In this document: one piece after another, positions 42,801-53,050 of the stretch | Position numbering within the stretch: the stretch's first letter is position 1 | Layout: each line of letters opens with the position of its first letter | Assembly: GCA_947359465.1 (NCBI GenBank) | Contig: OX375874.1 | Location: 103,543,441 to 103,607,440 of the forward strand | DNA length: 64,000 nucleotides | From: Metellina segmentata | Lineage: Eukaryota > Arthropoda > Arachnida > Araneae > Tetragnathidae | Reading direction: 5' to 3' | Made by a program: the position numbers and the translations under genes | Notes under the pieces: model-generated | Databases searched by the model: none | What the model was told of the DNA's origin: nothing | The model's input: only the letters and a program-made list of their open reading frames with translations

Positions 42801-44195
42801 AAGGTCAAGGACTATTCCAGCATCTGCTAAGAAATCCTGTCCCAAAAGACTTCTGTTTCCAGTTCCATGTGGTATTACCATAAAATTTGTGTTTATGGAT
42901 CTTCCATGAATTTCAATAGGTACAGTAGCTGTGTATGCTTTAATGGTGGATTGCTGTCCATCAGCAAGAGTCATGGTAACAGACTCTCTGCCAAATTTAA
43001 TTCCTTTACTAATAAGCATGTTGTACAATCGCTCACCAGCAATAGATCTACTAGCTCCAGTATCAGCACAAATCTTTGCCTTTACTCCACAAATGGAAAG
43101 GTCTACGAGTGCTATGTGCTGAGCTTTGGTGTGACAAGTATACATCTGTTCACGGGGACTGTTATCTTCTCTATTTTCAGCTGGAGAACATGTCGGGCAT
43201 CGTGGTTTTGTGACACCAGGTCTACCACATCCATAACAATATGTAGTAGGACGTTGACCAGTAGGATATTGTGGTCGAGTCCTCTCATTCTCTTTTTTAA
43301 AAACATGTGGTCTCCTTGTAGTTTCAGGAGGAAATTTTGATTTGTTTTCCTTCTTGATCAGGTAGTTTCGGCTTGTCTCTTTCTTATGGAGATTGCTTCG
43401 TATGTTTTCATATAAGTCTAGCCGTTCAGCTAAGTCCACTGGTGAGGTGAAGTTAGACCACTCATCCAAATAATGGTCTCTTACTTCAGGGGGGCATCTC
43501 TTTTTCATTTGATCAGCAATTAGTAATTCTTGTAACATTTCCAATGAATTGATGTTAAGCTCAGAAAGCCAACCTTCAAAATAATTTTTCAATTCGAAAT
43601 AAAAATCTTTCCAAGTTTTACTTGGATCTTTACGGTGTTGTGAAAATAACTGCCTAAACTTTTCTGCATTGAGCTTAAATCTCTGTAAGAGAAGGGATTT
43701 CACATAGGCATAGTCTGAAGCCTTGTCTTCATCTTCTCTAGCTATTAGCATAGCAATATCACTGGGTAGGTTACTAATTAGATAGTTCACATACAAGTGT
43801 TCTGGGACTTTCAACATTTTAAGTTGCCTCTCGAATAGAATGAGGTATAAGCTTATGTCTTCATCTGTCTTGAATTTGGGTATAAGGTGCCTTATTTCAA
43901 ATTTAGAAGTGTCAGGTGCTACATGGGATGCCTGACGAGATTCCACAGAATTTATTTGCATTTGCAGCCGCAACTTCTCAATATCAGTGTTTTCTTTTCT
44001 TTCTTCAATAATTGTAGCAAGTTGTTCCTTTACAAGGGCCTCCTCATAATATCTACTTTTGATGATGATGTCACGCAGCTCTATAACTCGCATGCTGTCG
44101 TCAACCTCCTCCTCTAATTCAATAGCCAGCAGTCTAAGGTCTTCTTTTCGACCTTTTGCCAAAAATGTCGCTGATGCCATGTTTGGAGTTGTCAT
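39852..44195 (-). CDS. Gag-Pol polyprotein, uninterrupted
   Basis: About 1447 residues from the first ATG (44195), with open frame continuing upstream. Order: Gag with an N-terminal LAKGRKEDLRLLAIELEEEV block, a coiled coil and a capsid-like region; a zinc knuckle CYGCGRPGVTKPRC in which the usual His is Val; protease (ADTGASRSIAG); RT (CVDYRKLN, TIDLKSGYHQV, YLDDIIVLS); RNase H (IRTDASNYALGAILL, TEREALAIVWAL); integrase H2C2 finger (HHDGATAGHYG ... C-x2-C), then AIDLFGPL, SDNGTQF and PVERKNR as the DDE residues; and a GPY module (RDGPYIIL). Gag and Pol are fused in one frame, so no frameshift is needed. There is no envelope gene. Identical LTRs and an open frame suggest that it may still be able to move. 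Confidence 0.93.
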   Translation of the reverse strand: MTTPNMASATFLAKGRKEDLRLLAIELEEEVDDSMRVIELRDIIIKSRYYEEALVKEQLATIIEERKENTDIEKLRLQMQINSVESRQASHVAPDTSKFEIRHLIPKFKTDEDISLYLILFERQLKMLKVPEHLYVNYLISNLPSDIAMLIAREDEDKASDYAYVKSLLLQRFKLNAEKFRQLFSQHRKDPSKTWKDFYFELKNYFEGWLSELNINSLEMLQELLIADQMKKRCPPEVRDHYLDEWSNFTSPVDLAERLDLYENIRSNLHKKETSRNYLIKKENKSKFPPETTRRPHVFKKENERTRPQYPTGQRPTTYCYGCGRPGVTKPRCPTCSPAENREDNSPREQMYTCHTKAQHIALVDLSICGVKAKICADTGASRSIAGERLYNMLISKGIKFGRESVTMTLADGQQSTIKAYTATVPIEIHGRSINTNFMVIPHGTGNRSLLGQDFLADAGIVLDLKNRRWNFWDDPTHHFNFRKEVEDQPLQPAGVEINSCILREEEAKQLKNDQRKKLNTLLTRYVKLFQPGGEATPFVEHRINTGDKNPVAAPPYRMSPAKKELLKKEIDELLDKGIIEECESPYAAPVVLIPKPNGTIRLCVDYRKLNANTIPDTYPLPRMDDLLHEAKHSAYISTIDLKSGYHQVEVYPPDKDKTAFVCPFGTFRFNRMPFGLRNAPATFQRLMDNFRRGLSNINLLTYLDDIIVLSPTFENHLLDLQAVFDRLSLYKLTANREKCNFSCEQVKYLGHWITPKGIQVDHDKVSSIAKIPPPKSVKQLQSFLQTCSWYRRFIKNFADISQPLSNLTRKKVPWSWSDKEQKAFEILKQCLISTPILKQVDEQMPFSIRTDASNYALGAILLQGEGADEHPIEYASRLLNAAERNYSTTEREALAIVWALNKFRGYVEGGEVTVASDHQPLKWLMSLKSPSGRLARWALQLQSFNLKVTYLPGKSNVIADMLSRPPCQHNESSCEICIVAIGLPSKNPKEMRENQLKDPDLQKIVDCFEQVDKHEELVNWTDRGYIMNQGVLYRYAPESEAEDAQLVVPSQERIKVLQEHHDGATAGHYGAEGTFQRISKRYFWTGMRKFIADYVKNCCDCNRYKASNLKPAGLLQTPVQSQRFETLAIDLFGPLPESKNGEKWILIIEDCATRWVELFALQQATARECATTLLEEVILRYGLPRRIISDNGTQFVSAVMQQLCFLLKIKQNFVPVYHPQANPVERKNRDLKPRLAILVGNEHSLWPEKLAPIRFAMNTAKCESTGQTAAFLQFGREPRTTDDVTHDLRTVIDNDNFVPEITPFLKRFASAIAQVKEVVEQKQDQRKKYADKNRRPGPQYSPGDTVWVSSHPISKAKQGKTAKFMPRRDGPYIILTQRSPTTYEVANPVSPDVPLGVYHTSALRPCQNANTVPVMPLRKRGRPRKVGPGSVTGRTPGTRGGVCDRR

Positions 44196-45428
44196 GGTTG
44201 GAGTGTAAATAGGAATTGAGTCACTATATATGTTATATACACTGAAGTCATTCACTAAGTGTGTTGTTTATGCAAAAGTTGTGTTATGTTTCATATACAA
44301 AAGGTTGTGTCATATGTTTCATATACAAAAGGTTGTGTCATATGTTTCATATACAAAATAGTGTTATGTAATATGTACCAGATAAACACAATATTTTTAG
44401 ATCATATATATACACTTCAGTATGAAAATAATGCACTTATTTCAATTCAAACTTTTAAGATATACATATATTTTCTAACTTATCACAGTTACCAACCATT
44501 AAGCAAAGTATTTTGAATAATGGATTATAAGAGAGAATTCCATAAATCACTTGCAAAATTACTAAAAGTACTCCAATTGATAGTGATTTGTTTAAGAAAA
44601 ATAAGTTTTCTATCTTAGTAATTATATTATAATGGCTGTTTCACTTAATCATTCAAGTTAAAACACATAAACAATATGCTCTCAATAGTAATAGTTTTAC
44701 TACCTATGATCCTGATTTCATTGCATGCACATATTCTGCCATTTTTATTCTAATTTGAACATAGTCAGGCACAAATGTTTAAAATCAATAATCTGTATTG
44801 CTTAAAATACAGTTGTAAATCATCAATAACCAAATAAAGAATTGATTTTCCTGCAGTCAGAAAACAAAATTATACACCTGCATGACACAAAATATTCTTT
44901 GTTTGCCAACTGGCTTGGCATTAAACTCAGATTAATTCAACTTCATTGTTAATCACAGGTATCTTATACATTATCATAATTCAATATGGATCATAATAAA
45001 TCATATAGAAAAGTATCATGAAATGGTAGTATTTCTCAATCAGACAATTTTACAACCTGAAATGCATATTTTAGCATCTTTACTCACTCAAACTCTCAAT
45101 GAATTTAGCAGAGTTATCTTAAGAATTTTTTTAAAGAATTTTAAGAATTATATTCAAAGAATAATTTCAAGTCTAATGTTTATGTGAGGTAGGAATAAAT
45201 TTCCTGATCTTTCAAATATATCTAGATTTTATTGAGAAACCTTAACACTTTATTCGCTAGTGAATCGAGAAACTTGGGTTTCTCGAGCGCTACAAATGCG
45301 TTAGGCTTAAATTTCAAAATGCTTTGGATTCGAAATAAAGGGCAACAGCAACCTTTAAAGTAGACTTGGATAAGTCAATATTCAAAAGCATGGATATGCT
45401 AAAGCAATTTAAAATTAGAAAGTGATTT
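44196..45428 (-). other. long 5' leader of the Gypsy element
   Basis: About 1.2 kb between the primer-binding site and the Gag ATG with no coding match, which is long for this group. Near its 3' end (44262-44360) a 27 bp unit containing GTTTCATATACAAAAGGTTG occurs about three times in tandem. It may act in packaging or translation, which is speculation. Confidence 0.7.
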
Positions 45429-45440
45429 CGTTGGGCGCCA
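45429..45440 (-). promoter_or_regulatory. tRNA primer-binding site
   Basis: TGGCGCCCAACG on the element strand, starting one base after the 5' LTR. It is the usual type of sequence complementary to a host tRNA 3' end that primes reverse transcription. Confidence 0.85.
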
Positions 45441-45441
45441 G

Positions 45442-45772
45442 TTTAGCGCTTCATACCTTACCTGTATAGGTTTAAATGCCGGTCAAGGGTTGGCGGGATT
45501 ATACTTACCTGCTGAGTCTAGACTCCCCCTGAAAACCTAGATCAAACATAGTGGTTCCAAAAACACAAATAATGTGACACTGGATAGTGTTAACTAATTT
45601 TATTGGTTTTCTTGAATAATTAGTTATATAAGGTACAGGTAACCAAACGCTAAAAATCGAAGCCGACCATGCTGGTCAAAAACTTCCTTCTTACTCTTAC
45701 TCTTTACACTCTATTCAGTTCAGTTCCCTTTTTCGCTGCCACGTAAAACATGATAAATTATCGTCTGTCACA
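45442..45772 (-). repeat. 5' LTR of the minus-strand Gypsy element
   Basis: Same 331 bases as the 3' LTR. An AATAAA occurs on the element strand at 45599-45604. Confidence 0.93.
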
Positions 45773-45776
45773 TATT

Positions 45777-47228
45777 GAAGTAATTTAAATAGTTTTAATC
45801 TGCCCATTTTCTGTTTCAATTGGCTAATTCAGATAACAAAGTGTGTTGCATTCTAAAAAGTGATGTCATACAATTTGCCTTTCACTCTTTTTGAAATATA
45901 AGAGAAACTTTTATTAACTCATTACTTATAACCTTTTTACTCTTAAGCAAATCAGCTATTTAGTCCAATACTTCTTTATTCTGTGGATTTTATATTTCTT
46001 ATTCTTGTATCTATTTTATTTGAAAAGATAGCAGATCAGCAGTTGTTTCATCTTTAAGATTGTTTGCAAATAGCATTAATCATACAATAAAACTGCTAAC
46101 TAAGAGTCATTGTCTAGGAAAAAACTTGGCCAGAACAGTATCTATCAGATCTCAAATTAAAATTAATTCTTAAACTAAAGTAGTAAACAGATATAAATTG
46201 CAACAAAATATTTAAAGCATAATTAAAATGAGTTTCTATAAAAAGATGAAACTTATTTACTATTCTTTTAATTTGATGTAAAATTATAACACCTACAATA
46301 AAACCTTAAAATTATACTATCTGAAAAATGTCATTACTCACCTTTACAATTTCATTCATGGTGAAAGACAGACTAGTTGTGCCATTTTAAATATTATATG
46401 TATAATTTTAACAAACGTGAATTTTTTTTATGTATGATATCATTGGAGTAGACCTTTCTCAAAAATATGTATCAAACTACATTTATTATTAACATTTTTC
46501 ATACCGTTAAATAATAACTAAATAACCTCGAAAGTCATCTCAACTTGCCCAGTACAAATTTTGTAAGAATAGCAATGCAATGAGTTTTTTATAATTAAGC
46601 ATGATACATTTATTTACTTACAAAGTAATAAAATAATTAAACCCTGTTTCAAACTATCATTAAAGACAATAATATAAAACATTTCAAAGGTTGCTTTTAA
46701 AGTTATATCAAACAAAAAATAATTGTATTTTAAAAACTATGCATCATCACATCATCCTGAAAAATCAACTTGTTCATTTACTAAAAAGGACAGGTGCTGA
46801 AACCCAAGCTGAAAGAAATTCTATATTATGTTTGATTTCATCTTAGTAAGCATTTAAACAACACACATAGAAAACAAAAATTTTCTTTTCACACTTTCCA
46901 TCAGGGTTATATCATACACTTTCCATGAAACCAATTGGTTTAAACCAAATAACAAGTGGTAATTAATATCAATTAATCATAATCTTTTCATAAAATAAAA
47001 AGGCTTAATTACATTAGAATATCAACCAGTTGACATTGACAATCAGCTAATTTATTTTACTTTAATTAATTTTAGCATATATTTCATAATAATAACCAAT
47101 TTGAATTATTTTTGCTGCTTTGTTTTTCTAAAAAGAATCCTGTTTAAACCAAAAATACCTGGTATAAACCAAAAAAAAAAAAAAAAAAAATCCAACCCTG
47201 CTTTCCATCTCATTGGTCCCGATCAAAT
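45777..47228. other. 3' non-coding part of the hAT element
   Basis: AT-rich sequence between the Gypsy insertion and the transposase end. It holds an A run at about 47170-47190 and no gene. Confidence 0.6.
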
Positions 47229-49368
47229 CTACTCTAATTTTGATTGCAAGAGTAGATTTGATCTGACAGAGACAAGCTTAGACACTCTTTCATTACCCAA
47301 CCTGTTTCGGGTTGCAGAGTGAGTATGAGAAAACGCAGAAAAGATTCTCTCACAAGCAGCTGAAGAAGGTGGGATTGAAAATAACCGCAAGGCAAGAGAA
47401 CATAAACTTTGACCCTTAAAAAAACCCTTCCACCATACTTGAGGCAGTAACAATTTTGCACTTTGCCAAACAGAAACATTTTTATATGCCCCATACTGTG
47501 CTTTAAAATGAGCAAAATCTGTCATGATGCTGGAAGTTAATTCCGCCATAGCTAGATTTGATATAAAATCCAAACCGGATGTAAAACTGTCATCAGCCAA
47601 ATCCTTATCAAAGTAACGAGGATCTAGAATATATCCTGCATAATGAATTGGCATACAAATCATTTCACGGCGTGTTTCAACTAAATTTTTAACTGCTTCT
47701 TCCTCTTCTGTCTGTAAAGGAGTTAAAACAAGCGACTCCAGAGATTCTTTTACATTTAAAAAGACATAAGGGACATCAGACAATGTGGCAGAGTCGGACT
47801 CAATAAGCTTGATTCCATCACAAATAGGCCTTATCATATTTACAAGACTATGAATACTCATCCAGAACAAATCGTTATCAAGAACTAATTGCCTAATATT
47901 CTTGTCAACATCGAGTTCTTCAATAAGCAGTCTCTTGAAGAGATTCTTTCCCATTTAGAAGACTCTCAAACATAATCAAGGTACTACACCACCTTGTCTC
48001 TGCTGGGAGTTTAAGCGTAGATGCAGCTGAACCTTTTTTAGCTTTTTGCTTGGAAGTAAAAACAGCTGATGAGTAAACCTGCTTGTTTTTAAAGTGTTTG
48101 ACCACTTCTTTGGCATTTGAAATAATAACTTGAAAAGTTCGAACCTTGTAGATGTCATTTAGTAACAAATTTAAGCCATGAGCAGCACAACCAACAGTAC
48201 ATATTTGCGGTAATGTTCTTGAACCAGAACCCATGCTGCTTTCATGTTACTGGCATTATCAGTTACCAGTGCTACTTTCTGAGGTCCAATCTCTTTTATA
48301 ACATTGATTATTTCCTGGCTAATGTATGAAGCTGTGTGTCGGTTAGCCTTAGTTTCAGTAGATTTGAAAAACAGAGGTTCAGGCGTTGTTACAATGTAGG
48401 ATATAATTCTTTCGTTTCTAATGTTGCTCCAGCCATCGGTAATAATAGAAACGGTAAATGGTAATTTTTAGTTAACGTCGTACTAGAGCAACACAACGGG
48501 CTATTGACGACGGTCCGGGATCAGTCCCTTAAGGGAAAGATCCGAGGACAACACCTCGTAATTTTGAACCACGGTCAGATGACGAAGCAACACCTGAGCT
48601 GGCACCCCACTCTCCAAACTTCCACGCCAACCCAACGTGAGGACTTTCGGCCACGACAGATTTAAGGTGCACCAGCCGCCTCTACACCATACGCTTACAA
48701 ACATCCATGCCCGGACCCGGATTCGAACCAGGAACCTTCCGATCTAGAGGCTAACACCTTAACCACTATACCGGTTGGTCGGCAAATATAATAGAAACGA
48801 ATTCAGCACTTCTTATTTTTTCTTTAACACATTCAGTTACTTCATCATACTCCTTATCTAAGAGCCTGTTACTTAGATCATAACGACTTGGAACATTGAA
48901 TGATGGCCTGATCTGTTTGAAGAACTGTTGCCAATAACTGTTCTCTATAAATGATAGAGGCAAATTAGACGAATATACTGCCTTGGCGAAAGATGACTCC
49001 AATTTCTCCGACTCAACTTTGGTCATTGTGTCAAAGAATGACCTAAGAATAGGTTTCCTTAAGGGTGATTCAACCACTGAAAAAGCAGGAGAAGCTAGAG
49101 AATCTGTTGTAGGAAGAGTAGTGCTGATTTCTCATGGTTGGTCTTGATCCCAAACACTCCCTTGTTCAAGAATTAGTTCTTGGTTTCCCACATGTGATGA
49201 TTCACCATCAATGTTTGAAAAAACAGGTACGGATAGAACTATGGGCTTTTGTTTACAAGTTTCCAAATGTTTAGACATCTTAGTTGCATTTGGGACTGAA
49301 TACCTAGTTCCACAGTACTTGCACTTGGTCCTTCTTTTATTACCTTCACGGTATTCTATAAAATGCAT
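47229..49368 (-). pseudogene. hAT transposase (BED finger, DUF659, dimerisation domain), broken
   Basis: In order on the minus strand: a BED zinc finger at 49368-49240 (CKYCGTRYSVPNATKMSKHLETC type, C2HC spacing); a spacer region (RSFFDTMTKVESEKL ... FFKQIRPSFNVPSRYDLSNRLL); the DUF659 catalytic core (ITDGWSNIRNERII, VALVTDNASNMKAAW, CAAHGLNLLLNDI); and the C-terminal hAT dimerisation block (FSIPPSSAACERIFSAFSHTHSATRNRL). Lesions: an in-frame stop at 49132-49134, a SINE-A at 48454-48787 inside the catalytic region, and frame changes near 48205 and 47950. The catalytic motifs themselves are still readable. Confidence 0.9.
48454..48787 (-). mobile_element. SINE-A inserted in the hAT transposase
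   Basis: Full length. Target duplication ATAATAGAAACG at 48442-48453 and 48788-48799. Confidence 0.94.
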
Positions 49369-51060
49369 CCACGTCAGATAATGGTCGAACCATGTCTGAA
49401 AAAAAATAATGCAATTACATTTATTATGATTGTAATAGTAACATAACTATTTTGAAAAGCTACTGTAATGTGAAAGTCACAAGATAACTTCTGGTTCCTT
49501 CCCATAGTTATAAGTGTTTTCTCTTAAGTAAACTATAGTAGAGGAATCAGTACAACTTTAGTATAGGTACCCACTGGCAATATTTCTGATTTGGCGATTT
49601 TTTACAATGTGTAATTCGGAGAAAATCTGAATCTGGTAACTTAGAAAGTTGAAGAATATAATTACAAAACACTCGTCAAACTGAAATGTTGCGAATACCT
49701 ATAATAAAGCTGTTCAGAGGAATCAAACTGCTATTAAGACAGAATGCTTTAATTTCTACTTATGTTCATTTAAAGCTCTTATTACAAATGGTTCACAAAA
49801 AATAACAAACTTAAAAATCGCTAAAAATATGTTTGCATGAATGAACAATTTTGAATAGTCATGATTTTTTCATTCATGATTTAGATCATATATTTTAAAT
49901 TTAAATGCTTACTGAAAATCTTTGTCATTCTTAATATAGTCAAATGATAATTTTAATCCAAATAAAATAAACAGGCAATTTTAAATAGCTCTGGTGCTAT
50001 GAATCTTTTTTGTTTCCCTTTGAAATAAATAAAATTTATTTTGCTGCACTGAAAACTTATTGTTAATGCTCCTAATGTTTGTTTTATTTTCGGCTCAATA
50101 TGTAGTTTACTTTTTAAAACATTGCAAATCATACGATGAAGTAATTTTATTTCTTGAGAAATTTCAAGCCAAAGGAATTTCTCTGGATTTAAAAATGCAA
50201 ACAATCAAAAGAAATGCACGATCATCAACTAATTTTGCTACTTATTGAGTTTATATTTAGATTGTGTGAATTTGTAAACTCTACTTTAGAATGTTTTTAG
50301 ACGACTTCATTCGTTTGACAACTGCACTCAAAGTTGAACAGATATTACTAAAACAAAAATTTATTTATAACAATGGATCTTTTAATTAGTGAAACAGTAA
50401 CTGTAGATGTATAGATATTATAGATTCCCTAATAGTTTAACCATAGTACACAAGATGGCTAGTAATTGTCAATTTCAAAATTAAAAATTTTCCCCATGTT
50501 TTTCTGAGAAAAAAATTCTTTTGCAAATTAGCTCAAATGAACATCAAATTTAAAAATTGCTAAATTTCCCGTCTAAATGTAATTGTTTTTCTGAGAAAAA
50601 ATTCTTTCTTCTAAAAAAACCTTTAGCAAATTAGCAAAGAGAATATCAAAATGAAAAATTGCTAAATTTCCTGTCTAAGTGTAATTTTATTTTTGCAAGT
50701 CGAAAAACGTAATCAAGAATTGATATTTTAAACATGATCAAACACTAGTAATTTAAAGTTATTTCTTTAAATTATTTAGATTATTTCAGGAGCTTTATAA
50801 TATATCGCTTACTTTTGTTTCTGGCTTAAACCGAAATCCAAGTCATAGAATTAAAATTATACAAAAAAAGTACGAGGATATATGAAAAATACTTCAAATC
50901 ACTTACCTTTTTGCAACAACCAACAGAGTAATCAAAATTTTTGTGGAAGAAAAACTCTAAAATCGTGAAAACGTGCTTTAATATACGAAAACAGTGGAAT
51001 GTAAATCAGGAGTTGAGTTCTTTTCTGTAAACTTCCGGAAATATTCAAAATTCCCATCCC
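49369..51060. other. 5' non-coding part of the hAT element
   Basis: AT-rich. It contains the promoter side of the transposase and perhaps an upstream exon. No recognisable coding sequence. Confidence 0.55.
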
Positions 51061-51100
51061 AAAAAACCGGGTTTATTCCCGGGAATAAACCCGGTTTTTT
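51061..51100. repeat. perfect 40 bp palindrome near the hAT end
   Basis: The 40 bases from AAAAAACCGGGTTTATTCCC onward equal their own reverse complement (20 + 20, no loop). It lies 18 bases inside the right terminus. The left terminus has no equivalent palindrome. Confidence 0.93.
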
Positions 51101-51118
51101 CCAGCCTTTACATCTCTA

Positions 51119-51210
51119 GTCATATGTGGCGAAAGGTGGCCCTACACGATACTGATATCGTACTGGGACAGGTTTAACTTAATTGTATGGACTGTCCGGT
51201 GACGAATTGT
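51119..51210 (+). pseudogene. Tc1 relic, right part beyond the hAT element
   Basis: Sequence after the target duplication (GTGGCGAAAGGTGG) continues the Tc1 3' end that is cut at 39301. Only the last codons and 3' flank are expected here. The assignment rests on position more than on motif. Confidence 0.45.
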
Positions 51211-52160
51211 CAGATAGTGAGAATATCATCAAAAATACATGCGTTGGTTTGTTAATAGAATTAAAGAAGCTTTGTATTTAAAGGATATTTCTAACCAATC
51301 CCGTACATTGATGATCGGACTACAAAATAGAACTCAATGGAGCAATCAATTATATCAAGAATGCCAAATTTACCAAGATGTAGATATACTTTATACTTTT
51401 AGCTAATTTATTTGAAATGCACTCAAATTTATAGTAATAAAAATACATTACGTTTGTAAACTCAGAACGAAATTTTACTGCGTATATTATCGTTTTAGGC
51501 TCTTCCAATTTTTACTGAGCAAAATTTCAAACTTAAGTTGTACGTTATCGCCTTTGTTTTTTCTTTATCGATATATGTTGTATGAATATTGGGTAAACGT
51601 TAAGCGTTAGTTTTCTCGTTTCGTTAGCAATCAATAGATCTACCCCAAATTCCGAACATTGTGTGGCTTACTTTTTATGCACATAAAAAAATATATACAT
51701 CATTAAAAACTTTTATTAAACCTTTTGGGCATAAAACATCACATTGTTATATTCAAAATCAAATTGGTAACTCATACAAAATTTTCATTTACCGTACAAT
51801 CCCGTCGTATATTTAAAATTTTTTTAAATACTTCAGTTCTTGGTACATTGTGTTTATTATACTTAAAAACAAAATATTAGAACTGATTTATTTCCTATAT
51901 GTCTATAAAATCTATGCTTTTTAAAAATACCTTCTCAAAGGATCTTTAAAAAAAAGTTGATAAAAAAAATACAATAATTATTTAAAGTAACTTGACTGAT
52001 AAACAGAACAATCACACACATCAAAACACTTGTTTTACATATGGTCATATTCTTAATCAAATATTTCATTCCTAAACAAAATCTATATTAAAAGTACAAT
52101 TTCGTCCACCATAAACAATGTTTTAAACTTTTAAAACACATCTGAAATAGCTCCACATCT
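51211..52160. other. no recognised gene
   Basis: AT-rich sequence up to the 3' end of the membrane protein gene. Confidence 0.55.
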
Positions 52161-52166
52161 TTTATT
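52161..52166 (-). promoter_or_regulatory. candidate poly(A) signal
   Basis: AATAAA on the minus strand, 45 bases past the stop of the frame at 52211-52768. Confidence 0.5.
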
Positions 52167-52210
52167 TCAGTGAAAATAATATATAAAGCAGATTTACTTC
52201 CTACAATCCG

Positions 52211-52768
52211 CTAAGTGCAAAAATATAACCAAATTTCAAATGTCGAACAAATATAAGTGTTCTTAAAATAACGAATCTGACTATCTTTAGAATAGTTACA
52301 GATAAAATGCACAATAGCCAAGTAGAATAAGGCCTTACGGCTGAAAAAAGACCAAACAGACACGCTTAACCAAATAACTGCCAAACAATTACCTGGGTCC
52401 ATACTCATGTAGACCTTAGTCAAGTACCATCCCACCAAGTGAACGTCCAAAAAGAATTGGAATCTGTAGTAGAAATAGCAGCTGAAGAGACAGTGCAGAT
52501 ATATCAATGCGTAGTCCACTTGGTTGTGACGAAACGCTAGACCTGTTAAGAACGCCACCAAAGATAGTAATTTTCGCAAGAAGTTCTGAGGAGGTATACA
52601 ACAGTAGGCAAACAGATTACCCAAAAATGTAATTTCGTAATCGAGGCCGAATGGAGAGGTTTCCACGCAATACCAGTAAAGATAGCATTTCATCGCTATT
52701 ATTTGCCAGTGCATGTGGATGTCTTTTGGCGAGACATTTAAAAGCGTGTCCACTTCCAAGGAAAACAT
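52211..52768 (-). CDS. multi-pass membrane protein, orphan family, member 2
   Basis: A 185-residue frame from the ATG at 52768, chosen because it aligns with the start of the paralogue at 31214. A non-ATG extension upstream is open for 15 more codons. It is rich in aromatic and aliphatic residues, with about five predicted membrane segments (LLSLVAFLTGLAF, ALIYLHCLFSCYFYY, VHLVGWYL, LAVIWLSVSVWSFF, LFYLAIVHFICNY). The gap-free alignment with member 1 covers nearly the whole length (LNV near 11, K-x-Y at 27-29, DY at 43-44, DY at 85-86, LD near 107, LFY near 146). A poly(A) signal follows at 45 bases. No function can be assigned. There are no catalytic motifs, so a receptor, channel or transport role is only a guess. 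Confidence 0.58.
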   Translation of the reverse strand: MFSLEVDTLLNVSPKDIHMHWQIIAMKCYLYWYCVETSPFGLDYEITFLGNLFAYCCIPPQNFLRKLLSLVAFLTGLAFRHNQVDYALIYLHCLFSCYFYYRFQFFLDVHLVGWYLTKVYMSMDPGNCLAVIWLSVSVWSFFSRKALFYLAIVHFICNYSKDSQIRYFKNTYICSTFEIWLYFCT

Positions 52769-53050
52769 CTTGAAAAAGATTCGTGTGTTATGCAGTGCCA
52801 ACTTACTGATCAAGAGAATCTTAACGTTATGGTGAACGGTTGCTAAATTCTGCTTACAAGAGTGTAGGATTGCTCAGAACCTTAGAAAGCGGTTAACAGT
52901 GATCTTGTTATGTTTCCAGTATTGCATGCGCAGTTGCTACCGCGAAGACAGATTTGTGCCGCAGTAGGTAGGTATTTAAATAACGTCTCACTGGAGCAAT
53001 ACAACGGGTTATTTTATCCAGTGCCGCGGTCACCCGATTGCATTTAAGTA

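Larger units (their letters stand above)
39536..45772 (-). mobile_element. Ty3/Gypsy retrotransposon, apparently intact
   Basis: 331 bp LTRs lie at 45442-45772 (5' for the element) and 39536-39866 (3'), with no difference noticed. The 4 bp TATT is duplicated at 39532-39535 and 45773-45776. TGGCGCCCAACG, a classic primer-binding site, follows the 5' LTR, and a purine tract (AGAGGGGGAGTG) precedes the 3' LTR. The single Gag-Pol frame is uninterrupted. The element sits inside the hAT and so is younger than it. Confidence 0.95.
39310..51118 (-). mobile_element. hAT transposon (DUF659 type) with nested insertions
   Basis: Both ends carry TAGAGATGTAAA in inverted orientation, and the 8 bp GTCATATG is exactly duplicated at 39302-39309 and 51119-51126. 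Subterminal GGGAATTTT/AAAATTCCC motifs repeat near both ends. The 11.8 kb span holds a Gypsy element (39536-45772) and a SINE-A (48454-48787). Without them the hAT is about 5.2 kb. The transposase is on the minus strand and broken. Confidence 0.93.

Noticed and set aside
40140..43340. Many plus-strand frames opposite the Gag-Pol gene
   Set aside because: Shadows of the minus-strand polyprotein without family resemblance.
47229..49368. Possible domesticated hAT host gene
   Set aside because: In-frame stop, SINE insertion in the catalytic domain and preserved TIRs/target duplication show a dead transposon, not a domesticated gene.
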